Of a DNA stretch of 64,000 nucleotides, positions 9,964 to 22,600 are shown piece after piece. The translations under genes and the position numbers were made by a program. Numbering within the stretch: the first letter of the stretch is position 1; each line of letters begins with the position of its first letter. Origin of the DNA: Onchidella celtica (taxonomy: Eukaryota > Mollusca > Gastropoda > Systellommatophora > Onchidiidae); NCBI GenBank assembly GCA_963931925.1, contig OZ007576.1, positions 19,298,203 through 19,362,202 on the forward strand. Direction: 5' to 3'. The notes beneath the pieces were generated by a model. It did not search any database. It saw nothing but the letters and a program-made list of their open reading frames with translations, and had not been told where the DNA came from.

Positions 9964-11377
9964 TGTCATGGTTTAAGTACCATAATTGCCGTGCTGGGTC
10001 ACGACTTGTAAGGAGTTGATTTTTCACGGTCTCGTTGATTATAACCAGCGTAATTTTGTCCTTGAACTGTTCTCGTGAACAGTTTGTTTTTGAAACACTT
10101 TTTCTTAGAGATGGAAAGAAAGTGGGGCGAGATAGAATAAATGGATAAGTTAGGAGTGACAGTGCAATTCTCGACCCCGTGATTTGATGAACACTTAGAA
10201 GGGAAGAGAAGGGGTGAATAAGGATAGATAGTTTAAGACGCTTAGTCGCGTTCAGAAATTCGTACATAAAATGTAGAAAGCACGAGGGTTTAAAGATTTC
10301 AGTAATTGTTTTGACATTTTAAATTGACCTTGTCTGTTTTTAGTACAAGGCCGTGACCAACTCCCACGTAGAATATATTAATACTGCGAGATGAGCTCGC
10401 ATGGATGCACCAATCAAATCTAGGGATTTGGACGGTAATTTGCAGGTGGCTGCACAGTATAAAAGCGTAGCCATACCTATGTCCATGACTCCATACAGAA
10501 AATTCCAATCTGTGCAGGCGTCGGCACGATTCTGCCTGAAGAATCATAAGTCTGTTCGATTCATGTCTAGTCCACTATAGACATTGAGATGAAGCCATAT
10601 GCTTGAATGAGATATGCCCACTGCTATTGTCTACTGTTCCCTGGTTTTTCTAATACCAGGGACCAAGTGTAAGTGTTTGTCCTTTGATGATTCAACAATG
10701 AACGAGGAACTGAACATAATTGATCCAGTAGGACAGGATTGCCGCATATGCTAGGAGTGCTACCCAAGAATGCAAGACAAAGATTTATATTGACTTGCCA
10801 CTAGTATGAATGTTTGGCATACACATCTGTGAATTGGGATTGATTTGTCTGGATGAGGCTGGGGATTGCCAGCCCATCCTAGAGTAGATCCAATAGACTT
10901 AACTACGTCAGTTTATATTGACGAGCTTGATCCATTATAAGCGGTAGGCACAAATAGCTGAGACGACATCGTCGCCAGAGACATTAGTATATTGCTTGAT
11001 AGATAGTAGGCAGACTATATCTGAGAGATATATAACTAGTACTTAAATTGTTAGTGAGTCAGAATGATCATAACCTTATAGGAATCTAGAGAAGACTTCT
11101 AGTGACATATTATTGAATTTTCATTTGATGCTGCTGATGTTGTCTTTTAGTATGTAATAGATCTAGACAAAATTGTTAGAAAATTTAATGTAATTAAATT
11201 TGTGGCCCTGCAGGTCTGTTTATGAAACTTATTCAGATTGTTCTTAGTGTGTGGCATGGTACGAAAGATTAAATAGTAAATACCTCTCGATTTAAAATGC
11301 AGTCATAATATCATCATTGAGAAGACCCTCTTCATAACAGCTAGAGGGCACTACTACCCATTTCCAGATTCGTAACA
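9964..11377 (+). repeat. Solo LTR of the same gypsy family, first copy
   Basis: This is 1414 bp, alignable end to end with the 1380-bp LTR but with many substitutions and small indels, so it is clearly older. The ends are TG...CA with a CCAAG target duplication on both sides and no internal element sequence. The likely origin is LTR-LTR recombination after insertion. It retains a TATAAAAG box. Confidence 0.9.
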
Positions 11378-11382
11378 CCAAG

Positions 11383-11805
11383 GAATTGAGCATCTTCTGC
11401 CACCTGAAAAAAATTCAGCTACGTTGGGCAGGACATGTTGTCAGAATGCCCGACTCCAGACTCCCTAAGCAAATCTTCTTCTCTGAGCTCTCCAATGGAA
11501 CGAGGAATGTTGGGGCCCCAAAGAGACGTTACAAAGACACTCTCAAGCAATCACTGAAGGCCTTTGCCATTGATGTGAGTGAGTGGGAAAAGCTCTCGCT
11601 TGATCGTGCAAATTGGAGGGCGGCCCTTACCAGAGGCAGCAAAGCATGGGAAGCTGACAGAGTCCAGCAGGCTATCAAAAAAAGAGAACGGCGCAAGAAA
11701 AGGCCCAGTGGTACTGAACCAACGGAGCACTCTTGTCACTTATGCGGAAGGGTCTTCAGGGCAAAAATAGGACTTATCAGTCACATGAGAAGCCATAAGT
11801 CATGA
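11383..11805 (+). pseudogene. LINE C-terminal region with C2H2 zinc finger, first copy
   Basis: This continues the LINE frame after the solo LTR. It has the conserved LRWAGHVVRM block, then a basic region and a terminal C2H2 finger (11734-11796: C-x2-C-x12-H-x3-H), ending at TGA 11803-11805. The C-terminal finger presumably contacts nucleic acid. The domain is intact, but the protein cannot be made from this locus because of upstream lesions and insertions. Confidence 0.85.
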
Positions 11806-11962
11806 AAGAACAGTCTTTCCATTCTGTCCTCTGTGTCCTTTACTTCTCTTTATTGTCCATGTGTTGAAAATTCTCAACAATTTCTGTTCTTTATTCCTCT
11901 GGCGTTGTTAAGGTCATCATCATACCTGATGGACGAACTATTATTATTATTATTAGACTATA

Positions 11963-14900
11963 TAATTTTATCAATCATGCTTGGTTGAGCACATCATGTG
12001 TAGATCTAGATATAGTGTAGATCAATTAATGAAAATAAAAACTATCATTTTTAACTAAACATTTAGTTGAAGCTGTTATTTATTGTTTAGTCAGAAACGA
12101 AAATGTCCAAAATGACGAAAACATTGTTAGAATGCTGCCTGAGTCACGAAGTCAGGTTGTGACATGAACAAGTTTCTGCATGTTCTGAATCAAACGTTAG
12201 CACACAAAACATTAATTGTCGTTTAAAACAGCTGAGGAACCGTTCACATATTATGTCATCAAAAATTGACTAATTTTGACCCCCCCCCCCTTATCATCAC
12301 ATGTCATCAAATGGCCAAACCCCCCCCCCCCCCCGTTTGATGACGTAATCAAAACTTGACAATACGGACTAAAAATACCTGTATAGTGCTGTTTGCTATT
12401 TATTTTAATTCAAACTAACAAATTATAAATAAAATAAAATCAATAAGAGCTTTTATATAGCGCTTAATATCCAATAGGATTTGCACTCATTGCAGATAAT
12501 ATGCAGCTACAAATTTGTCATACAAAACTGTTTTGCCAGAAGTAGACCTATTCACGTTTATTCAAATATGTAGATCTAGTTACAGTATAAGATGTATTGT
12601 TCCTGCCAAATGTCTTAAAACCAAGACTTGTCTAGATCTAGACTAGAAACTAGATCTAGCTAGGATTTTTTTTTAAAGTAGGTAACTGAAGATTCTAATT
12701 TCCCTTGATTTGAAAATAAGGATGAACAAACAGGAAGATAAACATTGAAACAGAATGAAAAATATAGAACCATTTTGGATTTCGCGGCGAAAGGCTCAAT
12801 TCCTTTGGTTGATTAAAATAGCATTGTTTAAATGGCAAACTCAATTCGCATCATTAATTATTATTTACTGGCACACTTTACATACAAATTATACAAAAAT
12901 GTGCAAAACTTGAAATGACAACATTGGTTTTTTGTGAAGGGGAGATGCATAGAGCTTGCATGCAAAAAAATCAGCTTATCCCCTGCAGGGGCGTAATGGA
13001 ATGACAAGCCACAAGTTTGGTCCCAACTCCCATGGCCTACACGTTCCAAGAAGTGAGGAGATAGTGAATTGGCTCCTGTTATGCAGGGCTGGTCTAATAG
13101 AACTGAGTGAAGAGCGTGATTCTTTATGTGAATGTTTCAGTGGCTAAGTTGTGAGAATCAACTGGCATTTATTAGAATGACAGCTGTAAGTTGCGTGAAA
13201 TATTTATATATGTAAATTAATCATGATAATTATTATTTTATTATGAGGTCCTCATGTAACAGCTATTCATATAGATTTTTTTTTTATGCCACTCAGTAAG
13301 TTGAACAAGTGCGTGTTGTTGATAAAGTTGTTGTTGTTGTATTTTAGATGGATGATCTATTATGCATGATGTGGGCTATAAATAATTATGATTGTCTTAA
13401 TGTTGGATGAACTACGAGTGGCTAATGTGGTTACTGCGTGGGTTCAATAGTAACTCCCTTAAGGATACACAGGATTAACAAACACAGGGTTCTGCTGGCA
13501 ATCTTATTTATTCAAAAAAGCCTAACAAAAGGTACCACTACCAAACAAAAAGGCATAGGAGAACCCTACCAAGCAAAAAAAAAGCCCAACCAGCCATAAG
13601 CTGGAACAAGAGAAAAAGACGAAAATATGATTAGGATATAATGACAACATTAATCAGGCAATCAATGGTGGACATACATAGTAATAGTATTAAGTATTAA
13701 ATCAAACAACAACAACATAATATAGAATTTAAGCAATAACCAACTGCATATGTATGCATGGAATAAAATAGCGCTAAGGTTAATGAATAACAACTACAGT
13801 GGCTATATCATACACACAAGGAGTTTCCTAGTACACTGGCAACATAAACTAATGTACTAATCAAAGTATGAAGGACATAACAAATGAAGGGGCAAGAACA
13901 CAATAGTTTCGCTCCACTGAGCCGGTGTACAGCACATCCAGAGTGGCCATTCCATTTAATAACGCAGTGGCCAACATGGCCCACTGACCGTCCATAACAC
14001 AGACGCTGCATCCCAATGCAGGCCATCCTCATAGGCCCACTCCGAGTCGGCCCACTCCCATTATTAGAACTAACCCGCCCCAGGTTACTTCCCTTCCCAA
14101 TCGATACTGAAGGGTCATGCCCTTTGACCTTAGCCGCGGAGCTATGCCGCCAGGCTAACATGCGTATGACACACCACTAGATACATAAAGTAGTGTGTAC
14201 ATTCGAAACTATGTCTTTCACACAACCCACGAACTCAATGAAACACAGCACGTCTGTAATATCTATAATCTATAATAGGTAGATCTATGGGCGGGACTCA
14301 TTGCAACATGTGCAAACTCACTGAAACATTGTTCATCCACCGCCGCACATAGAACAATCCCTGGGGCTCACCCATGTGAGGCCCAACTAATATTATACAT
14401 CTCCAATACATGTAATTAATATTAATTTTAATTACACATCTTAAACACTAAACACGCAATCACAATCACACTGCTCTCTATAGCATAGTGGTACTGGCAA
14501 GGTACACAAATACCCGTAATACAATCAAGTGTATAGTGCCGCTCGCTATAACATAAGCCATCCACCTTAACATGTCAGGAAATCCTCACTGCCTACCACA
14601 ACAAGGCAATGCTACACAAACACTATATATAATTATGCACACAAGCAAATCGTGATAGCTTGGTTAGCGAGCCATCATTATCATCTAGCACCGCAAACGT
14701 TAACTTTGACAATAAAGTCACAATATCAAGACACTGCACTGCACCGCGCATCTTACACGCCTAATGACAATGGCAATTACCGTTGAGCCGGACTCATAAT
14801 GGTCTCTGTAGATCAGCATTCTCTACGCGGCATCCCCGAAAGGGGGGGGGGGCGCGCAAATTAAAGTCACTTCTAATATAATAGTCTCCAACTTACCCAA

Positions 14901-16286
14901 AGTCTCTCTGCTACTGGCGCAACTGGACTAGGCCATGTTTTGGGCGAGGCGCGCCACGGCAGGCCGCCGCCGATCTATTGTACTGCAAGGTCCACTTGTG
15001 CTTCCTATTGTTGCGGCGTCTTTGATGGAGTCTACTGACCACTCGAACTGGCATCATCTTTATGAGCCAGCGCGGACGTCCGAGAGGGCTATTACGTAGT
15101 CCAGTGTTGGACAAGTGAAAGGCTCGGACATTGAGTCCAGCCGAACAACATAACCGGTTAGGGTCCTAACACAATCGAATTTACAGTACGGTTAAAAGGG
15201 TGCACACAAAAGTCAATTAGATATCCCAGTAAACTGCAGAAATTACTCTATGGTCCCCTCCAGCTATAATTGAATAAATTTGACCCAGGTTGGAATTATC
15301 GGGGATAACATGCGTCTAACTCATAGTTTACTTTAAATCCGAGACCCTCTTATTAATTATTTCAATAGGATATGTGCATCAAAGTACAACAAAATTGGTA
15401 CCATTATAAAGTAGAAACTTGCTGCTAAAATTCTAACTGACTACTTATACCAGAAACCCGGTAATAGTTTTAATATAAATTTTCAAAGTGTCAGGACTAA
15501 CAACATTTGCCAGATTTGTGCGGGATACTTCAGTCCATTAATATGACGTATCTCCGTTGATAACAAACGTTATCATAAATACCTATATTGTACCGATAGG
15601 GTATTGCCTACTCTCAACAATGAATTCGGGTTCCCGTCTTTCTGTCGGTGGATAACAACGAAGGAACGAATTGTAAGAACTTAAAGCCATGATATAAGAG
15701 TTGGAAGCCTGGTAGTCAACATTTCCAACTGACCAATCAAAATGCGCGCTTTTCACCGTGATGTGAATAACGGGTCCCGCGCTAGTATTACAAGGGAAAT
15801 AATCCAATTAATGGTACTCGGCCAAGTGTCCCTAAACTACTATGAGTGGCCGTCCCTTACCCACGCACTAGCGTTACCATGAAAGCACATATTAAAAATA
15901 GAAAATCGTTCATCCTCTCACATTAATTGAGGGGTTTCCATGAGTATTTAGCTGAACTGAGTGTTCACATAGAACAAATCACAGGTTTGAGATTCTCGAT
16001 TCTTTAAAATTCTATTTGTGTACTGTGTGTGTGTCCCCAGGAACAGTTACACCCAAAACCCACTATAGTGGGTCTTGGGTTACACTACAGATTAGGAAAT
16101 GATATTGACGCAAAATAACAGTAATAATCTTAATTATAAAAAAAAATAATAATAAATGCACATTAAGCATAATCGATTGTTAACATTAGGAAGGAAATGG
16201 AGTGACAGATAAATGGGACCGGGAAAGGGTCCAGATAATAATATCTTTGGTCGACTGTCAAGACAATTTTAAGTTTTTTTACGCTA
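11963..16286. other. Non-coding region between LINE and GUSB
   Basis: I recognise no gene here. It holds C-runs (12280-12290, 12320-12334) among TGTCATCA/TGATGACG words, a cluster of CTAGATCTAG palindromes near 12630-12662, a TTATATAGCGC repeat word near 12452, a TTG-repeat near 13330 and a G-run near 14840. A candidate minus-strand LTR-like block occupies about 13427-15172. Short open frames show no recognisable domain. Confidence 0.6.
13427..15172 (-). repeat. Possible minus-strand solo LTR or non-autonomous element
   Basis: Read on the minus strand, the block starts TGTTAGGACCCTAACC and ends CGCAGTAACCACA, giving TG...CA termini. A polyadenylation signal (TTTATT at 13507-13512 on the plus strand) lies near its 3' end. 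Near its 5' end is a GC-rich segment followed by a splice-donor-like GGGTAAGT. I found no matching target duplication at these ends, so the boundaries and class are uncertain. Confidence 0.25.
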
Positions 16287-16312
16287 GATCACATGACTAA
16301 GATCATGTGACC
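16287..16312 (+). promoter_or_regulatory. Paired E-boxes, CLEAR/M-box-like, upstream of GUSB
   Basis: TCACATGA (16289-16296) and TCATGTGA (16303-16310) form an inverted pair about 130 bp before the GUSB start codon. CACATG/CATGTG boxes with flanking T/A are recognised by MITF/TFE-class bHLH-Zip factors, and in vertebrates TFEB drives lysosomal genes through related CLEAR boxes. Function here is inferred from site plus gene identity. Confidence 0.4.
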
Positions 16313-16440
16313 TTCTTAAGTGGCGAAGTCACAGCGTACGCTATGGGCGAAGTGCTTAGCACAACTCCGATGGTTAGAGAAGTGTCATTTTTACTCTAAC
16401 TGCTTTGGCGGTTGGAGACAGGTCGAGACAGAGAAGCAAA

Positions 16441-16638
16441 ATGAAGCTGCTTGTCTTACTTGCAGTCAGCCTGCAGTTGATTCAGCATGCAGACTGTGGC
16501 GTGGGAATGCTGTACCCACGAGACAGCGAAAGCAGGGAGACAAAATTGTTAGACGGCGTGTGGCATTTCCGTGCAGATGATTCCCCAAATCGCAATAAAG
16601 GATTTGAGGAGAAGTGGTGGACCAGACCATTATCAAGG
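16441..16638 (+). CDS. GUSB: GUSB exon 1
   Basis: 66 codons: signal peptide, then the GMLYPRDS...LDGVWHFR start of the mature enzyme. It ends in phase 0 at AGG, followed by a GC donor (GCAAGT, 16639-16644). The nearby GT alternative (16642) would break the frame with exon 2. Confidence 0.92.
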
Positions 16639-19600
16639 GCAAGTACTTCTTTTTTAATTTCACTCCAGAACGCAAGACCTGTCTCAATGAATTATTTGAC
16701 AGAGCTGTTGTCATGGCTCTTAGTCTTAGCCATTTGAACCAAACATGCGTAAGATCAGCCAGGAATGACTTGCTTGGCTGGCTACAATAATCAGTTGCAA
16801 GTTCATTGGAAGGATTAGGGAGGGGTCGGAGAGTGATTTGTGGCAATCGTTTATTTCATTCCAATGACTAGTTGTAGAGTGGTAGAGCAATATCATTTGA
16901 ATGTCTCAATTTTGCTGTGCAACTGAACTTCTCAATTAATTATAATATTATATATAATATATTATTAATAATTATATATTCTCTTCCATGATGTTCAAAA
17001 TCATGTCGCAATTTTATGAATTTAGGGAGGGCTTCCAAATGCATCTCATGGCCAGATTTTCTTACAGTAGTGAAATATTCCAAACTTGGGGGGGGGGGGG
17101 GGGGGGAGGAGAGGTGCAGATATATGAACCCCAACAAGGATGCGACTGCAGAAGCAAGAGAAGTTCCATTTGAGTGACATAATAGGGATATAGGGAAACT
17201 ACTGAGCGGGGGGAGGGGGGGGCAGCACCTGGTCCTCTGGTGAGTTAGTCCTCTACATGGATGTTTTATGATAAATGCGGGCCTCGGCAATTAACACTCA
17301 GAACATGAAATATGTGCCTGACTATAGTTATATATGATACGGTACTCATTAAGGTACACGTGCTCCTCCCAAAGCAGGCATGCACATGGGTTTGTACCCC
17401 TTCTGGCGAGTTAGTCCTCTATAGGGGTGATTGTAGTAAACTTGCAGCTCAGCAATTGACTGCTGAGTACATCAGAAGGTGCAGTCTGGCAATACTGGCC
17501 TGAGACACATTCAGCAGTCACTTCCAGTTTTCTTCCCAACAGCACTGGTAAATGCCAAAGTTACCATAAGGATAATGCCAGTCCATAATTTTGTCAACAG
17601 ACTGGATCAGTTATAGACATGCCAGTACCTTCAAGTTACAATGATGTCACTGAAGACAAAAGCCTACGTGACTTTGTTGGATGGGCGTGGTATGATCGAC
17701 GATTTTATGTCAGTCCCCGATGGAAAAATCAGAGAATTGTTATACGGCTGGACAGTGCTCATTACTACACTGTTGTGGTAAGTGAAATACACCTGACCAC
17801 CAACTGATAACAAAGTCAGTTATTAAAAATGTGGTTTATTATCTCTTGCATGTAAGGTCAAATGTTATTAAATATGGAAGAGCCTATATTATGAAAGTTG
17901 TTGCAGATGCAATATAAAAAAAACAACAACATTATTATGAACACTTTCAGTTATGTACCAAATGAAGATGTATCAGTTTGTGAACAAAGAAAACAGTGAA
18001 TCAGTGACATTACTAAAAATAACCATAATAATATTTATATTTTGTGGACATTTACTTTATAACAATATGGTAAACATATGTTTCCAGGACACATTTTAGT
18101 CTTCTGAACTTCAAGAGGTTCTGTGGATTGTGAATAATAATTATACTGGAACCATATATAAGATATATTAACCAAGATTATGTATAAAACATTCAATATT
18201 ACATCACTGAAAGACGTTATAATAGTCACTTTCGTTGCACTTTAAAAATTACCAGTTTTATTATAAACCAGCTGTAAGAAACTGATTTAAAGATTACAGA
18301 AAAATGTGTGGAGCTCAGCAGATGACATTCAGTGAAACAGGTCAAGAATAGATAACATGCGTCACTTCATGTTTTGAGTAGTTTATATTGATAAAGTTGT
18401 TTCAAGGTTTCTGAATGTCATAACTCCTTAGGAATTTTTGAAAGTGCTCATGAACTAGTCTTACTGATAGAAACTGATAATGAAAACACTGCAAGGAAAT
18501 ATTTTTTGAAGATCTACTGTCTTACAAGGGCCTTTACCTAGGGCAATATATACTATTAGATCATCACAGTAGTGATAATTGGTGACTTTGGTAGATAACG
18601 ATGTGAAATGTCTGTGACCTAAATTTTACCATCTGTTAAATAAAAATATCCTGTTGTCCTTGACTTACACCACTTACACTCTAATTTGAACCAATATTTT
18701 GTATATTTGATAAGTTGTCAATATTTTTTTAAATTTTATGTCAATAAATTCTCAAAAAAATAAAAAAGAAGAAAGTAAAACCTTCCAACAAGAATGACCT
18801 TGCTGAAGTGTATGCAAATTAGGGGGAGTAAAAATCATATGACCGTCCCATCTTAAAATCAGGACCGTAGTTTATTTTAGTAATTACACAGCAGTTTTTC
18901 CCCCCACACAAGTAAAGAAAAATGAGGATCTTTAGGTAGATGCAGATGCATGAAGGGTTGAATGAACACTTGGGAGAAAGTAAAATCTATTCTATGAGAT
19001 CAGATGCAAACATGAGAATAACAGGAAAATGCAATAACTTGAGCCCCATCAAACTGTTTTTATTATATCATATATGCCACATTATATGCCTTGCCCAATT
19101 TTCAACTAATTTTGCTTGCCTTTTAACAGTAAAAAGGTACTTCATATTAAGTAAACAGTCAAGACATAGAATACCGAGATCAGCAATTCGTTCTCCCACT
19201 ATATGTCCACAAATTGCATGCATATAAATATGGTGAGTACATGTACTACACTTTTTGATTCAGTTATGAAGGGGTTTGGTGCGAATTGTTGCATTGTTGA
19301 CATCGATGATATGCTTTGAAGTCAACGGACGGAATATGACGAATTGATTCATCTCGGTATGCTGTATCTAGGGTGACGTGGCGGGTCACATTGTTCATTC
19401 AATGTTCATTGTTTGTGAAATGAGAAAACTCCTGTTTATAGTCATTCAGCAAAAAAAAAATATGCATATTATGCTCACGTTGAAATTTGGCATTATCCTG
19501 CCTATCTGTTGAACGATATAAACTGTGGATGAGGGATGATGAATGTTAAACTGTGAACAATGAATAATCATTTGCCATTTGAAATTTTGATGACAGGTAA

Positions 19601-22600
19601 AAAATGTGTCGTACAAAGAGTTCTAATTTTCAGGGGCATTTGAACAGTAAATCACTAGAGTACCACCTGAGACACAGGATACCGAGATGAATCAACTCCC
19701 CGAATTCCGTCTGTCAATTTGCGTGTATATCATGGATGGCAACAATAGAACAATTCACACCCTACCCCTTTATAACTGAATGAAAAAGACTAGTATTCAC
19801 TTGGTTTACATGCGAGCAATTTGTGGACGTATAGTGAAAGAGGGAATGGTTCGTCTCAGTATTTTGTGTCTTGAGTACCACAACACTGTACAACCATAAC
19901 CGTTACTGAGTAAATATAAATGAGAAGTTTAAACACTGACTTTACCATACACCAAAGTTCAGCTCAAGCTTAACTGCTCACCATGCTACAAGATCTTACC
20001 ATAATGGAGCTAGGCCCATAAATGTGTTTAGCGAAAAGGCTTTAAAACTGCTCATTAATAAAATATGAAATTGGTAAAATAGATCTAAGTTAGTTTGTGG
20101 GTTTACGTGTGCAAATTTTTTTATGTGAGAAGACAGAAAGCCATTTTATTATGATACTTTCACAATTTTGGTAATTTGAATCGGGGAAACATCATCACCA
20201 GGATCCGCCACTTTAAGGAAGAACTGAAAACTAAAGAGTGTTCAACATAATTATGTGTACTTATATCAGTGGAGTACAGATTTTGATGTTTATACTGTTG
20301 TGTGGTTTAAATCAGTAATAAGTGTCCAAACATCGGCAAATAATGGAATACTGATGTCATAAGAGTCTACCCTGCGGAAATTCCATTCTACATAGGACTG
20401 ACATGCTCCAAACATAGATTCCCTTGTAACACCATCGCCATGATGTCAGTGTGATGTAGGGAATCCACCCCTGTGGGAATCCTTACAACCTTACAGATAT
20501 CCCATTCAAATCTAAGTCAGACTGACATAAGGATGCCAGCAGGGTATGAGCTAGTTCTTTTTAGCACATGTAATTATTTATACAATTTCAGTGGGTCAAC
20601 GGAAATGAGATTGTAAGACACGATGGTGGACATCTCCCATTTGAAGGGGAGGTAACCAACAATCTCAATTTTGACGGGCCCAACTACATTACTGTCACTG
20701 TTAACAACACACTGACTCCTACTACACTGCCACCAGGAACTATTGAGTACCAGAAAGATACAACAAGGTAAGTACAGTATATTATGACCATCATTTCCTT
20801 GTCTGATTTGAGTAGAAGTTATCTGGCCATTATCCATGCAATCAGATGCAAACATTGTTTGCTGAGAGAGATTGAATGTCCACCCTCTAGGGTTTTGTAA
20901 CCAAAGAGCACTGGTTGAAACAGCCATTCCTTGGCCACTAAATGTCAGCCGAAGAGCCACATTTTTTTCCCCCTCTTTTCTTAGTAAAAAACTCTTTTTG
21001 TGTGTGCGTGTGTGCATGCTTGTTTGTGTCCATGCATGTGTGTGTGTATGATTCAGTACACATATGAAGTACATGTTTTAATAACTCTTACAGCCTGGTC
21101 ATTATCGCTTTGGAGCATTATAGAAATACTCGTACTATGCACTATCATTATTATTATTATTATTGAGAAGTGCAGGGAAATTATTAAAGTAGGATTTAAC
21201 ACCATGAGAAGCTGATTTTCAAGTTTTTTCTATGAGGCATCATAATGATAGGCATGTAGTAACTGCTAAAGATCTGCCTTCATGTGTTGAATGTGCCTGG
21301 CTAAATTATTCCATTTAAATAACAGCATTTTCAAGTAGCTATAACTTTATAAGGAATTAATTATGCTGAGACTGACAGATATCTCATACAGTGCTATATT
21401 AAGTAGGCATTTGGTATAAATGGGATAAATAAATGGTTAAATAAATAAAGAGATGAGGAAAACAAATACCTGCTGAGAATTGTTATTTCACAAATCTATG
21501 CAAAAATTAAAAGTATCTTGCAAATGTTTGTAAATTGACCTAATTACATTATTTTTTACAACATGGTTTCAATGATTTCTCTATACAGATATCCTCCTGG
21601 TTACTTTGTTCAAAATCTTCAGATGGATTTTTTCAACTATGCTGGTATTCATCGTCATGTTCGTCTTTACACTACTCCACCAATATATGTGGATGACATA
21701 ACCATTCTCACAGATATTGAATCTGGCAAAGGTGAAGTGGACTTATATTTAGATGTACGTCAATCTCAGTAAGAAAAAAGGGAATAAGTTACCTCCAAAT
21801 CAGCAAATATACCTAGTGAAAAACTGTCCCATATGTATTTCCAGTGGCTAGAAAGATGTTTAAGTGCCGTGTTCAAATTTTTGCTGATAGCAAGTCAAAA
21901 CATTTGTAATATCAATAGATCTGCCAACTGCCCTGTTTCCACAGGGTTGTCCCATATTTAGTGGGCCACCCTGTTTTGTATTTAAATTTGTAAGTGTATC
22001 CTCCTTTCCAAAGCAGTTCATATAACTGATACTCTTAATTTGTCTTTCTACAAGGAGTCTCTCACTGAATTGATCACTTAATTGGCAGGTCTGTATCTAG
22101 TAACTTTGAGGTTCTATAACTCATTCAAATCTTTCGAGAAAAATGTAGATTTTGTGAGAAGGTGTATAAAATGCCAATTAAAATTAATTTTAAAAATAAC
22201 AAAATGGCTGAAACAAACTCCTGTAACACGGACAGCTTTTTTCAAAGTAATTTTAGATTTGTTACAGAGGTTTGATTATGAATGAAGTATAGTTAGTTTT
22301 TTTAGATTCTTTTTTTTTTAACCCACAAGTTTTTTTTTTTTTTTTTTTTCAAGCAATACTTTGAGTGTGACTTTCACAATGCCCCGAAAGTTTAAAACTT
22401 TAAGCATGTTCACCAGTTTATATAATCTTTCCCAATTCGTAGTTTGTCATTTTGATGGTTAATGGATCAACTTTTAAAGTTACATTCCTCAGTTGTGTTG
22501 TTTTTTTTTCACTTCTTTCTGTTGATTAAAGTAACAGTCCTTGACATTAGACTGGCTTGCATGAAAAAATGTACCATTTCATTTGGTTACTTTTTGGTAT

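Larger units (their letters stand above)
8702..11953 (+). mobile_element. 3' part of LINE (non-LTR retrotransposon), first copy, split by a solo LTR
   Basis: LINE sequence runs 8702-9963 and resumes at 11383-11953, separated by a solo LTR with CCAAG target duplication. The 3' end is an (ATT)n tail followed by TAGACTATA (11954-11962). The same 9-mer precedes the LINE 5' end at 41513-41521 in the other unit and is read as its target-site duplication. Without insertions the LINE is about 4.1 kb and carries a single endonuclease-RT frame. Confidence 0.88.
1..19565. repeat. Left copy of a 44,435-bp-period direct duplication
   Basis: Every recognisable feature from 1 to 19565 recurs in the same order and orientation 44,435 bp downstream, up to the window end. 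I saw two substitutions (A at 1859 is G at 46294; C at 4895 is T at 49330, silent in the gag-pol frame) and no net indel. Even long homopolymers match: the 19-G run starting at 17088 is also 19 G in the other copy. The copy boundaries lie outside the window because it opens inside an LTR. This is either a very recent tandem duplication or an assembly that walked the same locus twice. Confidence 0.95.

Noticed and set aside
16320-16580. 86-aa frame overlapping GUSB exon 1
   Set aside because: It is out of frame with the signal peptide and the conserved enzyme sequence; a shadow frame.
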